DNA from: Pleurodeles waltl
Lineage: Eukaryota > Chordata > Amphibia > Caudata > Salamandridae
Direction of reading: 5' to 3'
Length of the DNA stretch: 64,000 bases
Assembly: GCF_031143425.1 (NCBI RefSeq)
Contig: NC_090440.1
Span: 344,392,344 to 344,456,343, forward strand
In this document: in pieces, positions 12,342-23,075 of the stretch
Layout of the letters: every line of letters begins with the position of its first letter
How positions within the stretch are numbered: the first letter of the stretch is position 1
Notes under the pieces: generated by a model
Told to the model about the DNA's origin: nothing
Database searches by the model: none
What the model saw: the letters and a program-made list of their open reading frames with translations, nothing else
Made by a program: the position numbers and the translations under genes

Positions 12342-12950
12342 ATAAGTGGTTGTGTGGGTGTGAGTGAGTGTGTGCGTGTCGTATGGGTGAGTGAGTGGCT
12401 CTGTTTAGAGTCTGTATAGGTGAGTGAATGAGTGAGTGAGTAAGTGTGTAAGTGGCCATATGGGCAAGTGACTGGTTGTATGAGTGCCTTTATGAGTAAG
12501 TGAGTGGGTGTCTGAGTGGCTTTATGTGTGAGTACTTGTACGGGTCTGTTAATGGGTATGTGAGTGGTTGTGTGAGTGTGTGTGTGGGTGTATGAGAGGT
12601 TGTATAGGGGTGTGAGTGGCCATGTGGGTGCTTCTGTGGATGATGTCATCAGTGATGGCATCAGTGATGCAATTTGAGATGTCATCAGTGATGTCACTGA
12701 CCATGTTATGAGCGATGTAATATGTGCGGTTACAGTTAGCCCAGGTAACTATAACGGCTGAATTTGAGTGGCTTTGTACAAGTGAAATGCGAGCCTAACT
12801 ATAATGTCCCAGTAACCTTTGTTTTTTTGTGAATTTCTAAGGTTTTTTAAATTCTATTTCCTAACAATACTGGCCCTATAACCTTTGTGTTTTTCAGTGA
12901 ATTTCTAAGGTTTTTTTAATTTTATTTCCTAACTGTACACACTAACCTTT
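12342..12950 (+). repeat. Composite repeat, continued after the LTR insertion
   Basis: The TGAGTG tract interrupted at 11242 continues here to about 12620. It is followed by short GATGTCATCAGTGATG repeats (12640-12720) and a second TATAGTTA block with CCTAACTATAA. Block order is similar to 10540-11242, suggesting the composite repeat is itself partly duplicated. Confidence 0.6.
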
Positions 12951-13630
12951 GACAGTGAGCGTGTAAGTGAGTGCATAAGTGTCTCAGTAGGTCTGTAAGT
13001 GGGTGTAAGATTATCTGAGTGGGTCTGTCGATGGGAGTGTCTAAGCAGGTCTGTGAGTGGGTGCAAGAGTCTCTGAGTGGGTGTGTGAGTGTCTAAGTGG
13101 GTCTGTGAGTGGGTGCATGAGTGTCTGAGTGAGTGTGTGAGTGGGTGCGTGATTGTCTCAGTGGGTCTGTGAGTGGGTGCGTTAGTCTCTGAGTTGGTCT
13201 GTGAGTGGGGCTGTGAGTCTGAGTGGGTCTGTGGTGAGTGCCTGAGTCTCTGAGTGGGTCTGAGTGGGGGTGTGAGTCTCTGAATGGGTTTGTGATTGGA
13301 TATGTGAGCAGATCTGTAAGTCAGTGTGTCTAAGTGGGTCTGTGAAAGAATGTGTCAGTGTCTGAGTAGGTCTGTGAGTGGGTATATGAGTCTCTGAGTG
13401 CATCTGTGAGTGGGTGCATGAGTTTGTGAGTATGTCTGTGAGTGAGTGCATGTGTCTTTGAGTGGGTCTGTGAGTGGGAAATTGAGCTTGAGTGTGCCTG
13501 TGAATGGGTGCATGAATGTCTGAGTGGTTCTGTGAGTGGGTGCACGAGTGTCTGAGTTTGTGTCTGAGTGCATCTGAGTGGGTATGTGAGAGTCTGTGTG
13601 AGTGTGTCAGTACCTGTGTGAATGACTTCG
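12950..13630 (+). repeat. 32-bp minisatellite
   Basis: Tandem units of 32 bp on the pattern GTCTGTGAGTGGGTGCATGA plus GTGTCTGAGTGG, drifting by point changes. The same 32-bp unit occurs in reverse complement at 42915-43350. Long minus-strand open frames rich in His, Thr and Ser (for example 13182-13634) are products of this array, not genes. Confidence 0.93.
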
Positions 13631-13699
13631 TCATAAAGAAACCTCACCTGACCTTTGTTCGAAAACGAGTCCACAGTATTGCACAAAATAATCTTTGTT

Positions 13700-14910
13700 C
13701 TTTGAAAATAGAATTGGCCCCGGGGAGGCAGTGGTTCCCAGGGCCTGACCGGGTCTGTGTGCCCCCAATGTATTTCTTAAATTGTGGCCCTGGGGAGATG
13801 GTGGTCCCTGTGGCTTAGAAATGAAGGAGGGCCACGTGTGCTTCCCTCCTTCAGTTTAATAAAGGAGGAATACCCTGGGAACTGGCTCACCTGGGTTCTT
13901 AATTAAAGACAAGCACAGGAGACCGCACTTGTTTTATTTTTTCATTATTGCAGCAAATTCGCAAATTTCACAAATTTGTGGCAAAAGTAAATTTAAAAAA
14001 CATGCTTTTGTTGATCTGCCTGTGTACCTCTGGGATCCCAAGAACAAGGGTTGGGGTTCTAGGTATTCCTTTTTTTCAAATTTTTTTTATGGGACTCCGC
14101 TAACCCCGAGCCACAAGGTGGCTGCCAACAATTCCTGTTTGGAGTGTTGGCAGCCAATCAGATCTCTTCATTTACCTGCACAAGCGTGTATCTCTTTGCA
14201 AAGTCGTCATGGAGGATCTATGGCCCCATACAACTTTGGATTTCCTTAAATTTCTCAACAACTACTGAAAGGATTTACACCAAATCACAAAAAGCACTAT
14301 CTGCAGAACAACATCTAGCTTTCTGCCAAATTTGGTGTAATTCTGTCCAGCGCTTCGGGCTATACTCATGTTCAAAACTCCTTTGGGGATTAACATGGGA
14401 AACACGCTTTTTTAATCCTCCTTTTTCTCGGCCCCCACTTGACAAATCACCCTGAAATTTTTCATGTGCAACAAAAGTTACTGCCACATTTTTGTTTGGA
14501 ACATTTCTTGAAGATCTGTCAAACGACTCTAAAGATACAGGAAAGTCAAAAAATGCATTCCAATGGAAACATGGTACTAACTACAACTACCTACTAGCGA
14601 ACACCAGTAGGTAATATATATATGCACATAACGTTTTTGGTGAAAGTATTTGAGACAGTCATTAAAGCGTTGCACTTTGAAATATGAGTGATGAGCGCAA
14701 AATGATTGAGAATTAGACATTTACTTAAGAGATATCAGAGTGGTAAGTAATGGTGAACATATGCTATGATGGCGGCGCTGTAAGACAGGGCTCCTTCAGG
14801 ACCAAGAGCTAGCTTTCTGCCAAATTTGTGTAATTCTGTAGAGTGGTTCGGACAGTTCAAATTCCATATGAGAAATTGCATGGGGAAAAATAATTTTGGG
14901 GCCCCTTTTT
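13700..14910 (+). repeat. Composite repeat: GC-rich block and AAATTTGGTGTAATT block
   Basis: 13720-13930 carries GGCCCTGGGGAGATGGTGG-type sequence. 14090-14910 carries a block with CAGCCAATCAGATCTC and AAATTTGGTGTAATTCTGTC. Both blocks reappear in reverse complement at 31980-33440 in the matching reversed order, so they belong to one larger repeat. The open frames at 13929-14249 and 14144-14455 show no domain. Confidence 0.6.
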
Positions 14911-16029
14911 ACTCACCTGGCTTGACGAATCAGTGTAAATCTTTCAACAGAGCATCTAAACTGACTTAATTAGTAGTTCTGAAAATTTTGTGATGATTTC
15001 TCAACTGGTGCCTTAAGCTATTGGCCAAACAAAAACACTTTTCCTGTGAAAACTAGGTCCTAAATCCAACTACCTTCTATTGGCTCCCAGTGGGAAATAA
15101 ATAAATACATATACATACATATATATGTATAAATACTCAAACACCAAACTCCATCAAGCTGCCCCTCCTTTTCCCAGCAGGTGCCATGAAACCTGAGGTT
15201 GGTCCTACAAAATATGCTTCAGAGCAACCATGAACTTGTGCACTCACTGAGACTAGGATACCTGTTTATTTAAATAGCCAGCTCAAACAAAAAGTCTTGA
15301 CAGATGCATTTTGGCAAAGCGTCTTTGTTAGCGTCAAGCTCACCGGCTGAAATTTGCTATTTTAATCAGCATAATAGCATTTCATTGGGCACCAGAAAAA
15401 ATAATCAAAATGGTGAACGCACTCATAATTCATAGACTTTGTCATCTCCTAATAGAGAGCATGGTGGCCATCTTTAAAGTGTACAACTTTATTGCCTAAA
15501 ATACAAGCATTATCTCCGTATTCACAATCCAATTAATGCATCAGGCAAATAAAAATAGAATCATAATTATTTGTCAAAACCAATCACATCTGAATAAATA
15601 AACAATTCCTTAATTCAAATCTTCTAATCATTGTGCCATATGCATCACTACTTTGTCATACAACTGTATACAGTGCCCTGAACCTGTTATTTGTGTAAAA
15701 TCAGTGAATGGTCATCCTAAGTAGTCTCCAGTCGTGCAAATCATATTATTTATTTAACTCTGTTCCTTTAATGTAAATGCTGTCATATGGCAATTTGGAA
15801 ACTTAACAGTCCTTAAAGGAACTGACTTATGTGGCCCTGAATGGACATGATGAAATGTCTGTCATGATGTGACTCCATTCTTCTTGAACCCTGAGTGGGT
15901 GCACTCAATTAACCCCCAGGGACCATGAAATGAATTGTATAAGGATACCTTTGAATCACACCCAGTTTCCTCAATCCACGCCCCTCAAAAATTAACTAAT
16001 ATGTGTTACAACTCCTCATCGCTACTCAA
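14911..16029. other. No gene recognised; probably flank or 3' untranslated part of the PLE
   Basis: AT-rich sequence just downstream, on the minus strand, of the PLE coding end. It may include the untranslated 3' region of that element. I see no conserved motif that would fix its boundary. Confidence 0.35.
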
Positions 16030-18951
16030 ACCTTTAGGCCCCCATGGTCTGTAATTCAATGATGTAACGTGACTCTAACCATCTAAGATTTCCAACTCTA
16101 TCACCTCCTCTTTCAACCACAGTGACCTGGTCGATACAAAAAATTGCAGTAAGTTGCTATTACTGTGATGCTCAGTTTGGAAATATCAGGCCACTGGATA
16201 CGTCACGTCTGCCTTATTGATAGCACACATGATCTAATATCCTCTTTTTTGCTGCCTGTATAGTGCTGCCCGCATACTTTTTGTCACAAGGACACAGCAG
16301 ACAATACACAACGTGACTCGATTTGCAATTCAATGGTTTAGTATTGCATTCCTTCTCTCGCTTCCCTGGCACCTCATTATGCCACTACGCTTGTACGCTT
16401 TGCACCTTAAGCAAGGAAAAAATCCTGCTGCCTTAGTGGAATCAGCCTGCTTTTCAGTGTAATGACTGTGCACTAAAAGGTTCCTCATTGAAGTGTTCCC
16501 CCGTATGTCACCTGTGGGATTGATGGAAAAATGTGTCCTAATATATGGTCAGTCATTAAAACCTTCCAATTCTTTTTCAAGATACCACATAGTTGCAATG
16601 AATCCATAGAAAATGCAGTAATCAATCTCACCATGTCTTCCTTGCCTTCTCGCTTGTCAGACCGATGCAATAGTAACTGCCATCTGTCTGTGCAGCCGAC
16701 CCTCTATCTGCCTGACTCAATACTCTACTAGAGTACCCCCTCTGTTTGAACCTCAGTAGAACTACATTTCCTGCCATAGCGTAATCTGCAGGCAGGGAAC
16801 AGTTTTGCCTAGTGCGCAACAGTTCCCTGTAGAGAATACTTTGAATAAGGCAGCAGGGGTGCTGCCTTTTAGCATGCAGGATTGAGTTGCCTTCAGTGGT
16901 CTTCCAATAGAGTGTAGTATAGATGACCCTCCTGTACGTAGACGTGGCAGTCTGAAAAAGCCACTGCAATCTTATTAATGCCGCTAGTGAAATGAAGATT
17001 AGGAGTGTTGTTGTTCAATCTGTCTATATATTCCTTGGACACTTCCCAAGTGCCATTCCACACCATAAACAATTCATCAATATACATCACTCCCAATTCG
17101 ACACTCTGTGCCCATGGGTTGTTATCCTCAGCCCAGGCCAAGTGCTTCTCCCACCAGCCTGTGAACAAGTTCACATAGCTTGAGGCAAAGCATGAGCCCA
17201 TAGCTGTCCTCTGGATCTGTTGGTAGAGTTGTCCTGAGAAAATAAATATATTTGGATTTAGGCAGAAAGCAATCAGTTCCAAAATCATCAAATTATGCTC
17301 ATACTAGTTCAAAGGCCATTTTCTTCAAAAGGATTCCATTGCTTTCAGGGAAATACGTGTATACAAACTGGTTATATCGAGAGTGATGAGAAGAAAGTTG
17401 ACATTCTACTCGATCCCCTCTATGGTTCTCATACAATCAGTGGTATCTCACACATAAGAGCTCAAGTCTCTCACAAAAGGAAACAAAAAATGAGTCTACA
17501 AAAATTGAGGCACAGTCAAGGAGGCTTCCCCTGGATGACATAATAGGATGTTCAGGTAGAACTTCTGCATTTTTTTGCCCCTTTGTTAGGTGATAATAAG
17601 TAGGAATACTGGTGTATTCCACTTTGAGAACTTGATACTCGTCATAGTCCAAGACCCCCCGGTCTCTCCATTTCTCCAATAAGCTGTAAAACTCCGGGAT
17701 ACTCTCCACATATTGTTTCCTGTTGACTGGATGATACCATGTCCTATTCTCTAGTTGTCTAAGGGCTTCCTTCACATATTGCTCCTTTGTTTGCAAAACA
17801 ATATTATCCCCTTTATTCCATGGTTTGATCACCATCAAGGAGTCCTTTCGGAGATCCACTACTGCTAGCCATTGTTCTTTCAAAAGATTGAAATGTCGAC
17901 GATGATAGTTCTTCCTCATTCTAAACTTATCAAGATCATGTATTACTTCCTCATAGAAGCAGTCAATGGCGTAGTAAGGGGTCTGCAGGATGAATCAAGA
18001 TTTCACCTTAAACTTACTCTTTGCACTACTTTGCTCAATACCAAATTGCTCAGTGATGTTAATCACCCCATCAGGAGGTAACTGTGGAGCTACCGGTACT
18101 CCTCCCTCCACTTCGTGTAGAAGTTATAATGTCTACAAGTCCTCCCCTGTCAGACTATCAGTTATTTGAGGATTGTTTCCATGACTTGGCTTGTTTTTAT
18201 TTGGATGAATCAGGTGTATCTACTTCAGCTTTAATTTCCCTAACGTACTATTAGAGGTCTATCCAAGTCTGTGTATTATTCAAGGGAGAGGATGGGCAAC
18301 AAGTTAAACCTAGTCACAAAACCTCTATTTCTGCTTTCATCAATGTCTTCTCGATGAGGTCTATTACTGTAAGATTACTGACATTCATTTGCGATATCCT
18401 CCCCTCCCCCTTGCTGCTTTCTGTGGCGAGGATTTGTTTGTGCCCCTTCTGCACTTTCGCGCTTTCTGTTCTTCCATCTTGTGGGTGCATCAGCTGAGTG
18501 GGTCAATTTTGAAGTGTGTCGTATCAGTTGGTATTCCTGGGGAAAATGCATCCTCTACTGGTATTTGGTTGAGGTCTCACATTATTGTTATCCCCATCTG
18601 AGTAATCTGTCTCCACTTCTGGCTCTGTGTCTTTGGAGCATTCAACATTGTGATTCCTTGTTTGCTGTAATTGTCTCATCTGTATCTCAAACCTCTTAGC
18701 AAAAGTCAACACTCACCCAGATTCATAGACTTGTTGGGCCCGCGCAAACTTACTCCGTTTGTGTTGCTTAATTTTTGCTTCATATACAACCAATCTTTTT
18801 TCTTTTGTTGATGCAGTGCTTCTGCTCAGGCTGTATCAGCATCCTGTGTGCTAAAGTCTTCTATCTTTTTTAATCTCCTCTAATAACTTAGCTCTATCAT
18901 TGATTGCACACTTAATCAAAATTTGCACCATTCCTTTAAAAAAAGAACATA
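16030..18951 (-). pseudogene. Penelope-like retroelement (PLE A), main part: RT and GIY-YIG nuclease
   Basis: Minus-strand remains of a PLE, which copies itself by target-primed reverse transcription. Reading from 18951 downward: a linker with Asp/Glu-rich segments (18712-18524), the RT fingers and palm (17919-17437), the RT core with GTAMGS and YIDELF (17291-16893; the usual YIDD has its second Asp changed to Glu), the thumb (16969-16628), an FSMDSLQLCGIL-type segment (16670-16485), a Cys motif (near 16400) and the nuclease (16340-16036). The parts lie in different frames with stops between, so it is a pseudogene. The amino-terminal part lies at 27556-27953, separated by the inserted Harbinger element. 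Family assignment rests on motif order and is firm; the subclade (Neptune/Poseidon-like) is a guess. Confidence 0.9.
16036..16340 (-). pseudogene. GIY-YIG endonuclease domain of PLE A
   Basis: Reading the minus strand, the segment around 16322-16262 gives SHVVYCLLCPCDKKYAGST, the hallmark start of the PLE-type GIY-YIG nuclease (xVYxLxCPC...YxG). A Cys pair (FFPCLRCK) lies just upstream near 16400, as in nuclease-bearing PLEs. A following segment with RGGDR and RWLESRYI matches the usual nuclease tail. It nicks the target DNA during insertion. Frame changes and a stop after HVCYQ show decay. No continuous open frame covers it. Confidence 0.82.
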
Positions 18952-18976
18952 GGGGGTCATTCTGACCCTGGCGGTA
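18952..18976 (+). repeat. Left terminal inverted repeat of Harbinger copy A
   Basis: GGGGGTCATTCTGACC followed by CTGGCGGT. From TCATT inward it matches the right end without mismatch for 19 bases; the outermost five bases differ (GGGGG against GGCCC). Preceded by ATA. A second set of inverted GGCGGT/ACCGCC motifs lies just inside, probably protein binding sites. Confidence 0.92.
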
Positions 18977-19550
18977 AAAGGCACAAACCGCCGGTCAGAA
19001 GACCGCCATCATCCCGCCGCGGCCACGGTAAACCGCCACGGTCATTCTGACCCACAACTGCCAAACCGCCAAAAACCCGACATCCACTGAAGCCCGCCTC
19101 ATCAGCGGTCAGCGATAACCTGGAGATGACCAAACCTCCACCGTCACGCCAACACAAACACGCCCATGCCATTACGACCCACGAATCCACGCGGCGGTCT
19201 TTCAACCGCGGTATTCCATTGGCGGTACACACCGCCGCGCTCAAAATACACACACCTTTACAAAACACAGCCACATTGGACAATTCCAAATACACACACC
19301 TGATACACATACAAACACCACTTCCACACACCCATCACCATATAAAACACACACACACATCACCCACAAACCCCCACAAAGCGAAATTCAGAGACACGGC
19401 GCAATACACAGAGAGAGAGCACAGAGAACGCAAACCACAACACACACAGGAACCCAACATCATCACCCACACCACATCTACGCACAAAACACCACACACC
19501 ACTACACTCTTCACCACAAACACCACCCCACACCTCATCCACACCACCCC

Positions 19551-21035
19551 ATGGCACCCCAAAGACACCCCAGGTTCTCAGACCAAGAACTCAGGGTCAT
19601 GGTGGAGGAAATAATCAGGGTAGAGCCCCAGCTCTTCGGCACACAGGTGCAGCACACCACAATAGCCAGGAAGGCGGAGCTATGGCAAAGGATCGTCGAC
19701 AGGGTCAACGCTGTGGGACAGCATCCCAGAAATCGGGAAGACATCCGAAAGCGCTGGAACGACCTACGGGGGAAGGTGCGGTCGATGGTGTCAAGATACA
19801 ACATCGCTGTGCAGAAGACTGGCGGCGGACCTCCACCCACTCCACCCGAATTCACAGCATGGGAGCAAGAGGTCTTGAACATCCTGCATCCTGAGGGCCT
19901 CGCTGGAGTAGGCGGAGGAATAGACTCTGGTAAGTCGAATCTCAACTACTTCACCCCCCCCCCAACCACCAGCATGCCAACCCACACCCCCACCCTCACC
20001 CCCAATCCCCCAGCACATATCCTCCCTGCTAATGTCTCACCAGCACAACCCACCCAACCCAACCCAAACCCCTGAATGCCAACACAAACCATGGACACCC
20101 ATCACCTAAGCATGACCACTGCACATACCCATCCCCCCCCACAAACCACCCTCACAACTCCTCCCACATGGGACTGCCAGCACTGGGGGACAAGGGCACC
20201 CACAAATCGCACGCCACGGCACACACAAAATCAATAACCATATTCTTTTACCCCTGCAGGGCCCGAACGCCAACACACTGGCCAGGAGGGTCCAGATTTG
20301 TCCATCCCACCCCCAGAACAGGCCCCCAGTGATGACAGCAGCTCTGTCGACCTAGAACCTGATGACCAGCCCGGACCATCGGGGGCCTCTGGACAGTCGG
20401 TTACCCTCAGTCAGCCCCAGGCCACAGCAGACCTACCCCCCTCAGGAAACACCAGCACAGCACCCACCCAGCGGGCCCATGCTTCTGTCTCCAGGACAGG
20501 TCAAGCAGCGGTGTGTCTACCAGTACAGGGCACCCAGGGTAACCCACAACCCCAACAACAACAGGGACCTGGGGGCACTGGTAGTGGGCACACCGTCCAG
20601 GGGACAGAGGCCCAGGAACAAAGAGGAACTGGGAGGGCTGCTGTGCGACAGAGGGAGGACAGGCCTAGGGAACCCACTGTCCAAGAGGCCCTCACCACCA
20701 TCATGGGAGCGTACCACCACTCCCAAGAGACGATGGCGACGGTCCTGGCCAGGTTCCAGGAGATCCAGGCCATGCAGGAGGGCCAGTACATGGGGTTCCG
20801 GGAAGAACTGCGCACCATCAGTTCCGCAATGGATACAATCGTGGTGGCACTCAACCAGATTGTCACCACATTGCGGGAACATGTGGCCCCCCAAAGGGCC
20901 CCTGCCACTAGCATGGAGGAAGAACAGCCCACCACCTCCGCCGGCGCTAGTGGTCAGGAGGCCCGACACAACAGCAACGGCCCTCCCGGACTCCACCCCC
21001 TGCAGAACAAGAACCACACCGCAAGAAAGGCCTGA
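19551..21035 (+). CDS. SANT1: Myb/SANT-like DNA-binding protein of Harbinger copy A (two exons)
   Basis: Exon 1 is 19551-19929 (379 nt, donor GTAAGT) and exon 2 is 20260-21035 (acceptor TTTTACCCCTGCAG); the join keeps frame and gives 384 residues. Residues about 5-85 form the trihelix Myb/SANT-like domain typical of Harbinger partner proteins and of the related vertebrate NAIF1/MSANTD proteins, starting RHPRFSDQELRVMVEEI and containing IRKRWNDLRGKV. Then come a Pro/Ser/Gln-rich acidic linker and a predicted coiled coil at about 266-335. In characterised Harbinger systems such a protein carries the transposase into the nucleus and to the element ends; that role is inferred here. Start codon: first ATG of the frame, conserved in copy D (62962). 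It converges on the transposase gene. Confidence 0.92.
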
Positions 21036-21262
21036 GATCGAGGAAGAAGACAGAGTAGGATGTCAAGACCCCCGCCATGCACGGAAAACCCCGGATGTCA
21101 TCCCACTGTCCCACTTGTTTACCCTGTCCAACCTTGAACTGCCCCTGCTCCACCTTCCACAGGCATCTGGACAATGGACCTATAGGAACGACAGTCTGGA
21201 CACTGCCATGGACATGCCTCCACCATCACCCTGTTTGAACCATACACCTATTTTAAAACTTC

Positions 21263-21268
21263 AATAAA
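21263..21268 (+). terminator. Poly(A) signal of SANT1
   Basis: AATAAA about 230 bases after the SANT1 stop. A poly(A) signal for the converging transposase lies only about 40 bases further on, on the other strand. Confidence 0.7.
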
Positions 21269-21308
21269 CACAATTATTGCACATTAACCAACTGGATTCT
21301 GCTATCTA

Positions 21309-21314
21309 TTTATT
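21309..21314 (-). terminator. Poly(A) signal of the transposase
   Basis: TTTATT on the plus strand, AATAAA on the minus strand, about 250 bases after the transposase stop. It faces the SANT1 signal, so the two transcripts end almost tail to tail. Confidence 0.6.
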
Positions 21315-21561
21315 TAAACCAATTGTATTCGATATAACCAACAAAACATTTCTAGTTACATTGTGATGACAACATACCAGTGTCACACAGCGGTAGTCCA
21401 TGAGGAAAAAAAACAGAGGGCACTCCGTGGGGATCAGATCACTGAAATAGGAAGTGATATACATAACTAAGTTACCATACATTGGGGTGAAAGGTCAGAC
21501 AGTAGAGAGCCACTACAGTTACAGATATAATACAATGCTGGAGTAGATTATTACCTGTGTG

Positions 21562-22597
21562 TCACTGGAAATACTGCAGTATCACTCTGTCCCTGTTGTC
21601 TGTGTCGTCCTCTTCGTCTTCCTCCTCTTCACTCTCCGCAGGCTCCACAGCGGCCACAACACCACCATCTGGACCATCCTCCTGCAGGAAAGGCACCTGG
21701 CGTCGCAAAGCCAGGTTGTGAAGCATGCAGCAGGCCACGATGATATGACACACCTTCCTTGGTGAATACATTAGGGATCCACCAGTCATATGCAGGCACC
21801 TAAACCTGGCCTTCAGGAGGCCGAAGGTCCGCTCAATCACCCTCCTAGTCCGCCCATGGGCCTCATTGTACCGTTCCTCTGCCCTGGTCCTGGGATTCCT
21901 CACTGTGGTCAATAGCCAAGGCAGGTTGGGGTAACCAGAGTCACCAATTAGCCACACACGCTGTCTCTGTAGCTGTTCCATCACATAAAGGATGCTGCTA
22001 TTACGCATGATGTACGCGTCATGCACTGACCCTGGGAACTTGGCATTTAAATGGGAGATGTACTGGTCAGCCAAACAGACCACCTGGACATTCATCGAAT
22101 GATAATTTTTACGGTTCCTGTACACCTGCTCATCGTCTTTTGGGGGAACCAAAGCCACATGGGTACCATCAATGGCACCAATGATATTGGGAATGTGTCC
22201 AAGGGCATAGAAATCACCCTTCACTGTAGGCAAGTCACCCACCTCAGGGAAAATGATGTAGCTCCGCATGTATTTCATCAGGGCAGACAACACTCTGGAC
22301 AACACCTTTGAAAACATAGGCTGAGACATCCCAGATGAAATGGCCACTGTAGTTTGAAAGGATCCACTTGCCAAAAAATGCAGTACTGACAGCACCTGCA
22401 TTAGAGGCGGAATCCCTGTGGGTTGGCGGATGGGTGACATCAGGTCTGGCTCCAGCTGGGCACACAGTTCCTGTATAGTGGCACGGTTGAGTCTGTAGGT
22501 GAGTATGACGTGTCTTTCTTCCATTGTCGACAGGTCCACCAGCGGTCTGTACACGGGAAGATTCCTCCGTCTCCTCGCAAGTCCCAGCGGACGATGC
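21562..22597 (-). CDS. Harbinger transposase (HARBI1-like DDE nuclease), exon 2
   Basis: Together with exon 1 at 27144-27226 this gives a 372-residue protein, close to the ~350 of HARBI1. The acceptor is CCTTCCTAG at 22598-22606 and the phase matches exon 1. An RRRRN basic patch and VYRPLVDL lead into a helix-turn-helix-like part (RLNRATIQELCAQLEPDL). The catalytic triad is visible: Asp171 in GAIDGTHV, Asp247 in GDSGYPN and Glu283 in RRVIERTFGLLKARF, a DD35E spacing. The tail is acidic. It should cut and join transposon ends in the nucleus. The frame stays open upstream to 23076, but that stretch is the promoter and first intron of the opposite gene and has no transposase similarity. This copy lacks the short intron that copies B and D have before GDSG. 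Confidence 0.95.
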
Positions 22598-23075
22598 CTA
22601 GGAAGGACAACATGGAGCACAGAGTCAAGCAACCCACAGGTAAGTGCCCACAGCATGCCCAGTACACGTATCTCTCGGGATTGAATGGCTAGTATGATTG
22701 TCGGTGCAAGGCCTAGCCATGTATGACGCAGTAGGAATGAAGCCATGTGGGCCCTTGAAATGGCGGCTGCCTGACCTGTGAAGTGTGACAATGTGAAGTG
22801 AGGTAATTGCGCAAGCGTGGCACACCGTGGCGGTAGGCGGTCGCAGTCCGCGGCGCAAAGCCGCATTGGACAACATTGAACCCTATGGGTTTCAGGAGCA
22901 AATGGCGGTGAGCGCCGGCCGTGGCGGTACGCACCGCCGCGGCACGCACCGCCGCGGCACGCACCGCCGCGGCCGTAACCGCCATTTTCTCTCTGCTTGA
23001 CCACACGAGACCTGAGCATCCACAGGAGAGGACCTATACTGCAAGTGCTGCTGTGACCTCGGTCTGGAAGTGACA
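22598..23075 (+). promoter_or_regulatory. Probable SANT2 promoter and 5' UTR inside the transposase intron
   Basis: Non-coding stretch between transposase exon 2 and the SANT2 start. It is very GC-rich at 22840-22985, with three successive copies of GGCACGCACCGCCGC-like sequence and further GGCGGT motifs. Comparable intergenic sequence precedes the SANT2 start in copies B (37740-37990) and C (41250-41480). Position, not experiment, suggests promoter function. The GGCGGT motifs resemble those near the element ends and could bind the same SANT proteins. Confidence 0.45.

Noticed and set aside
13182..13634. 150-codon His/Thr/Ser-rich minus-strand frame, and similar frames at 12185-12697 and 42848-43336
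   Set aside because: All are produced by the 32-bp or TGAGTG-type minisatellites, which keep several frames open at once.
19335..19568. Cys/Val-rich minus-strand frame opposite the SANT1 leader
   Set aside because: It is the complement of an ACACAC/CCACAC-rich leader and has no similarity to a known protein.
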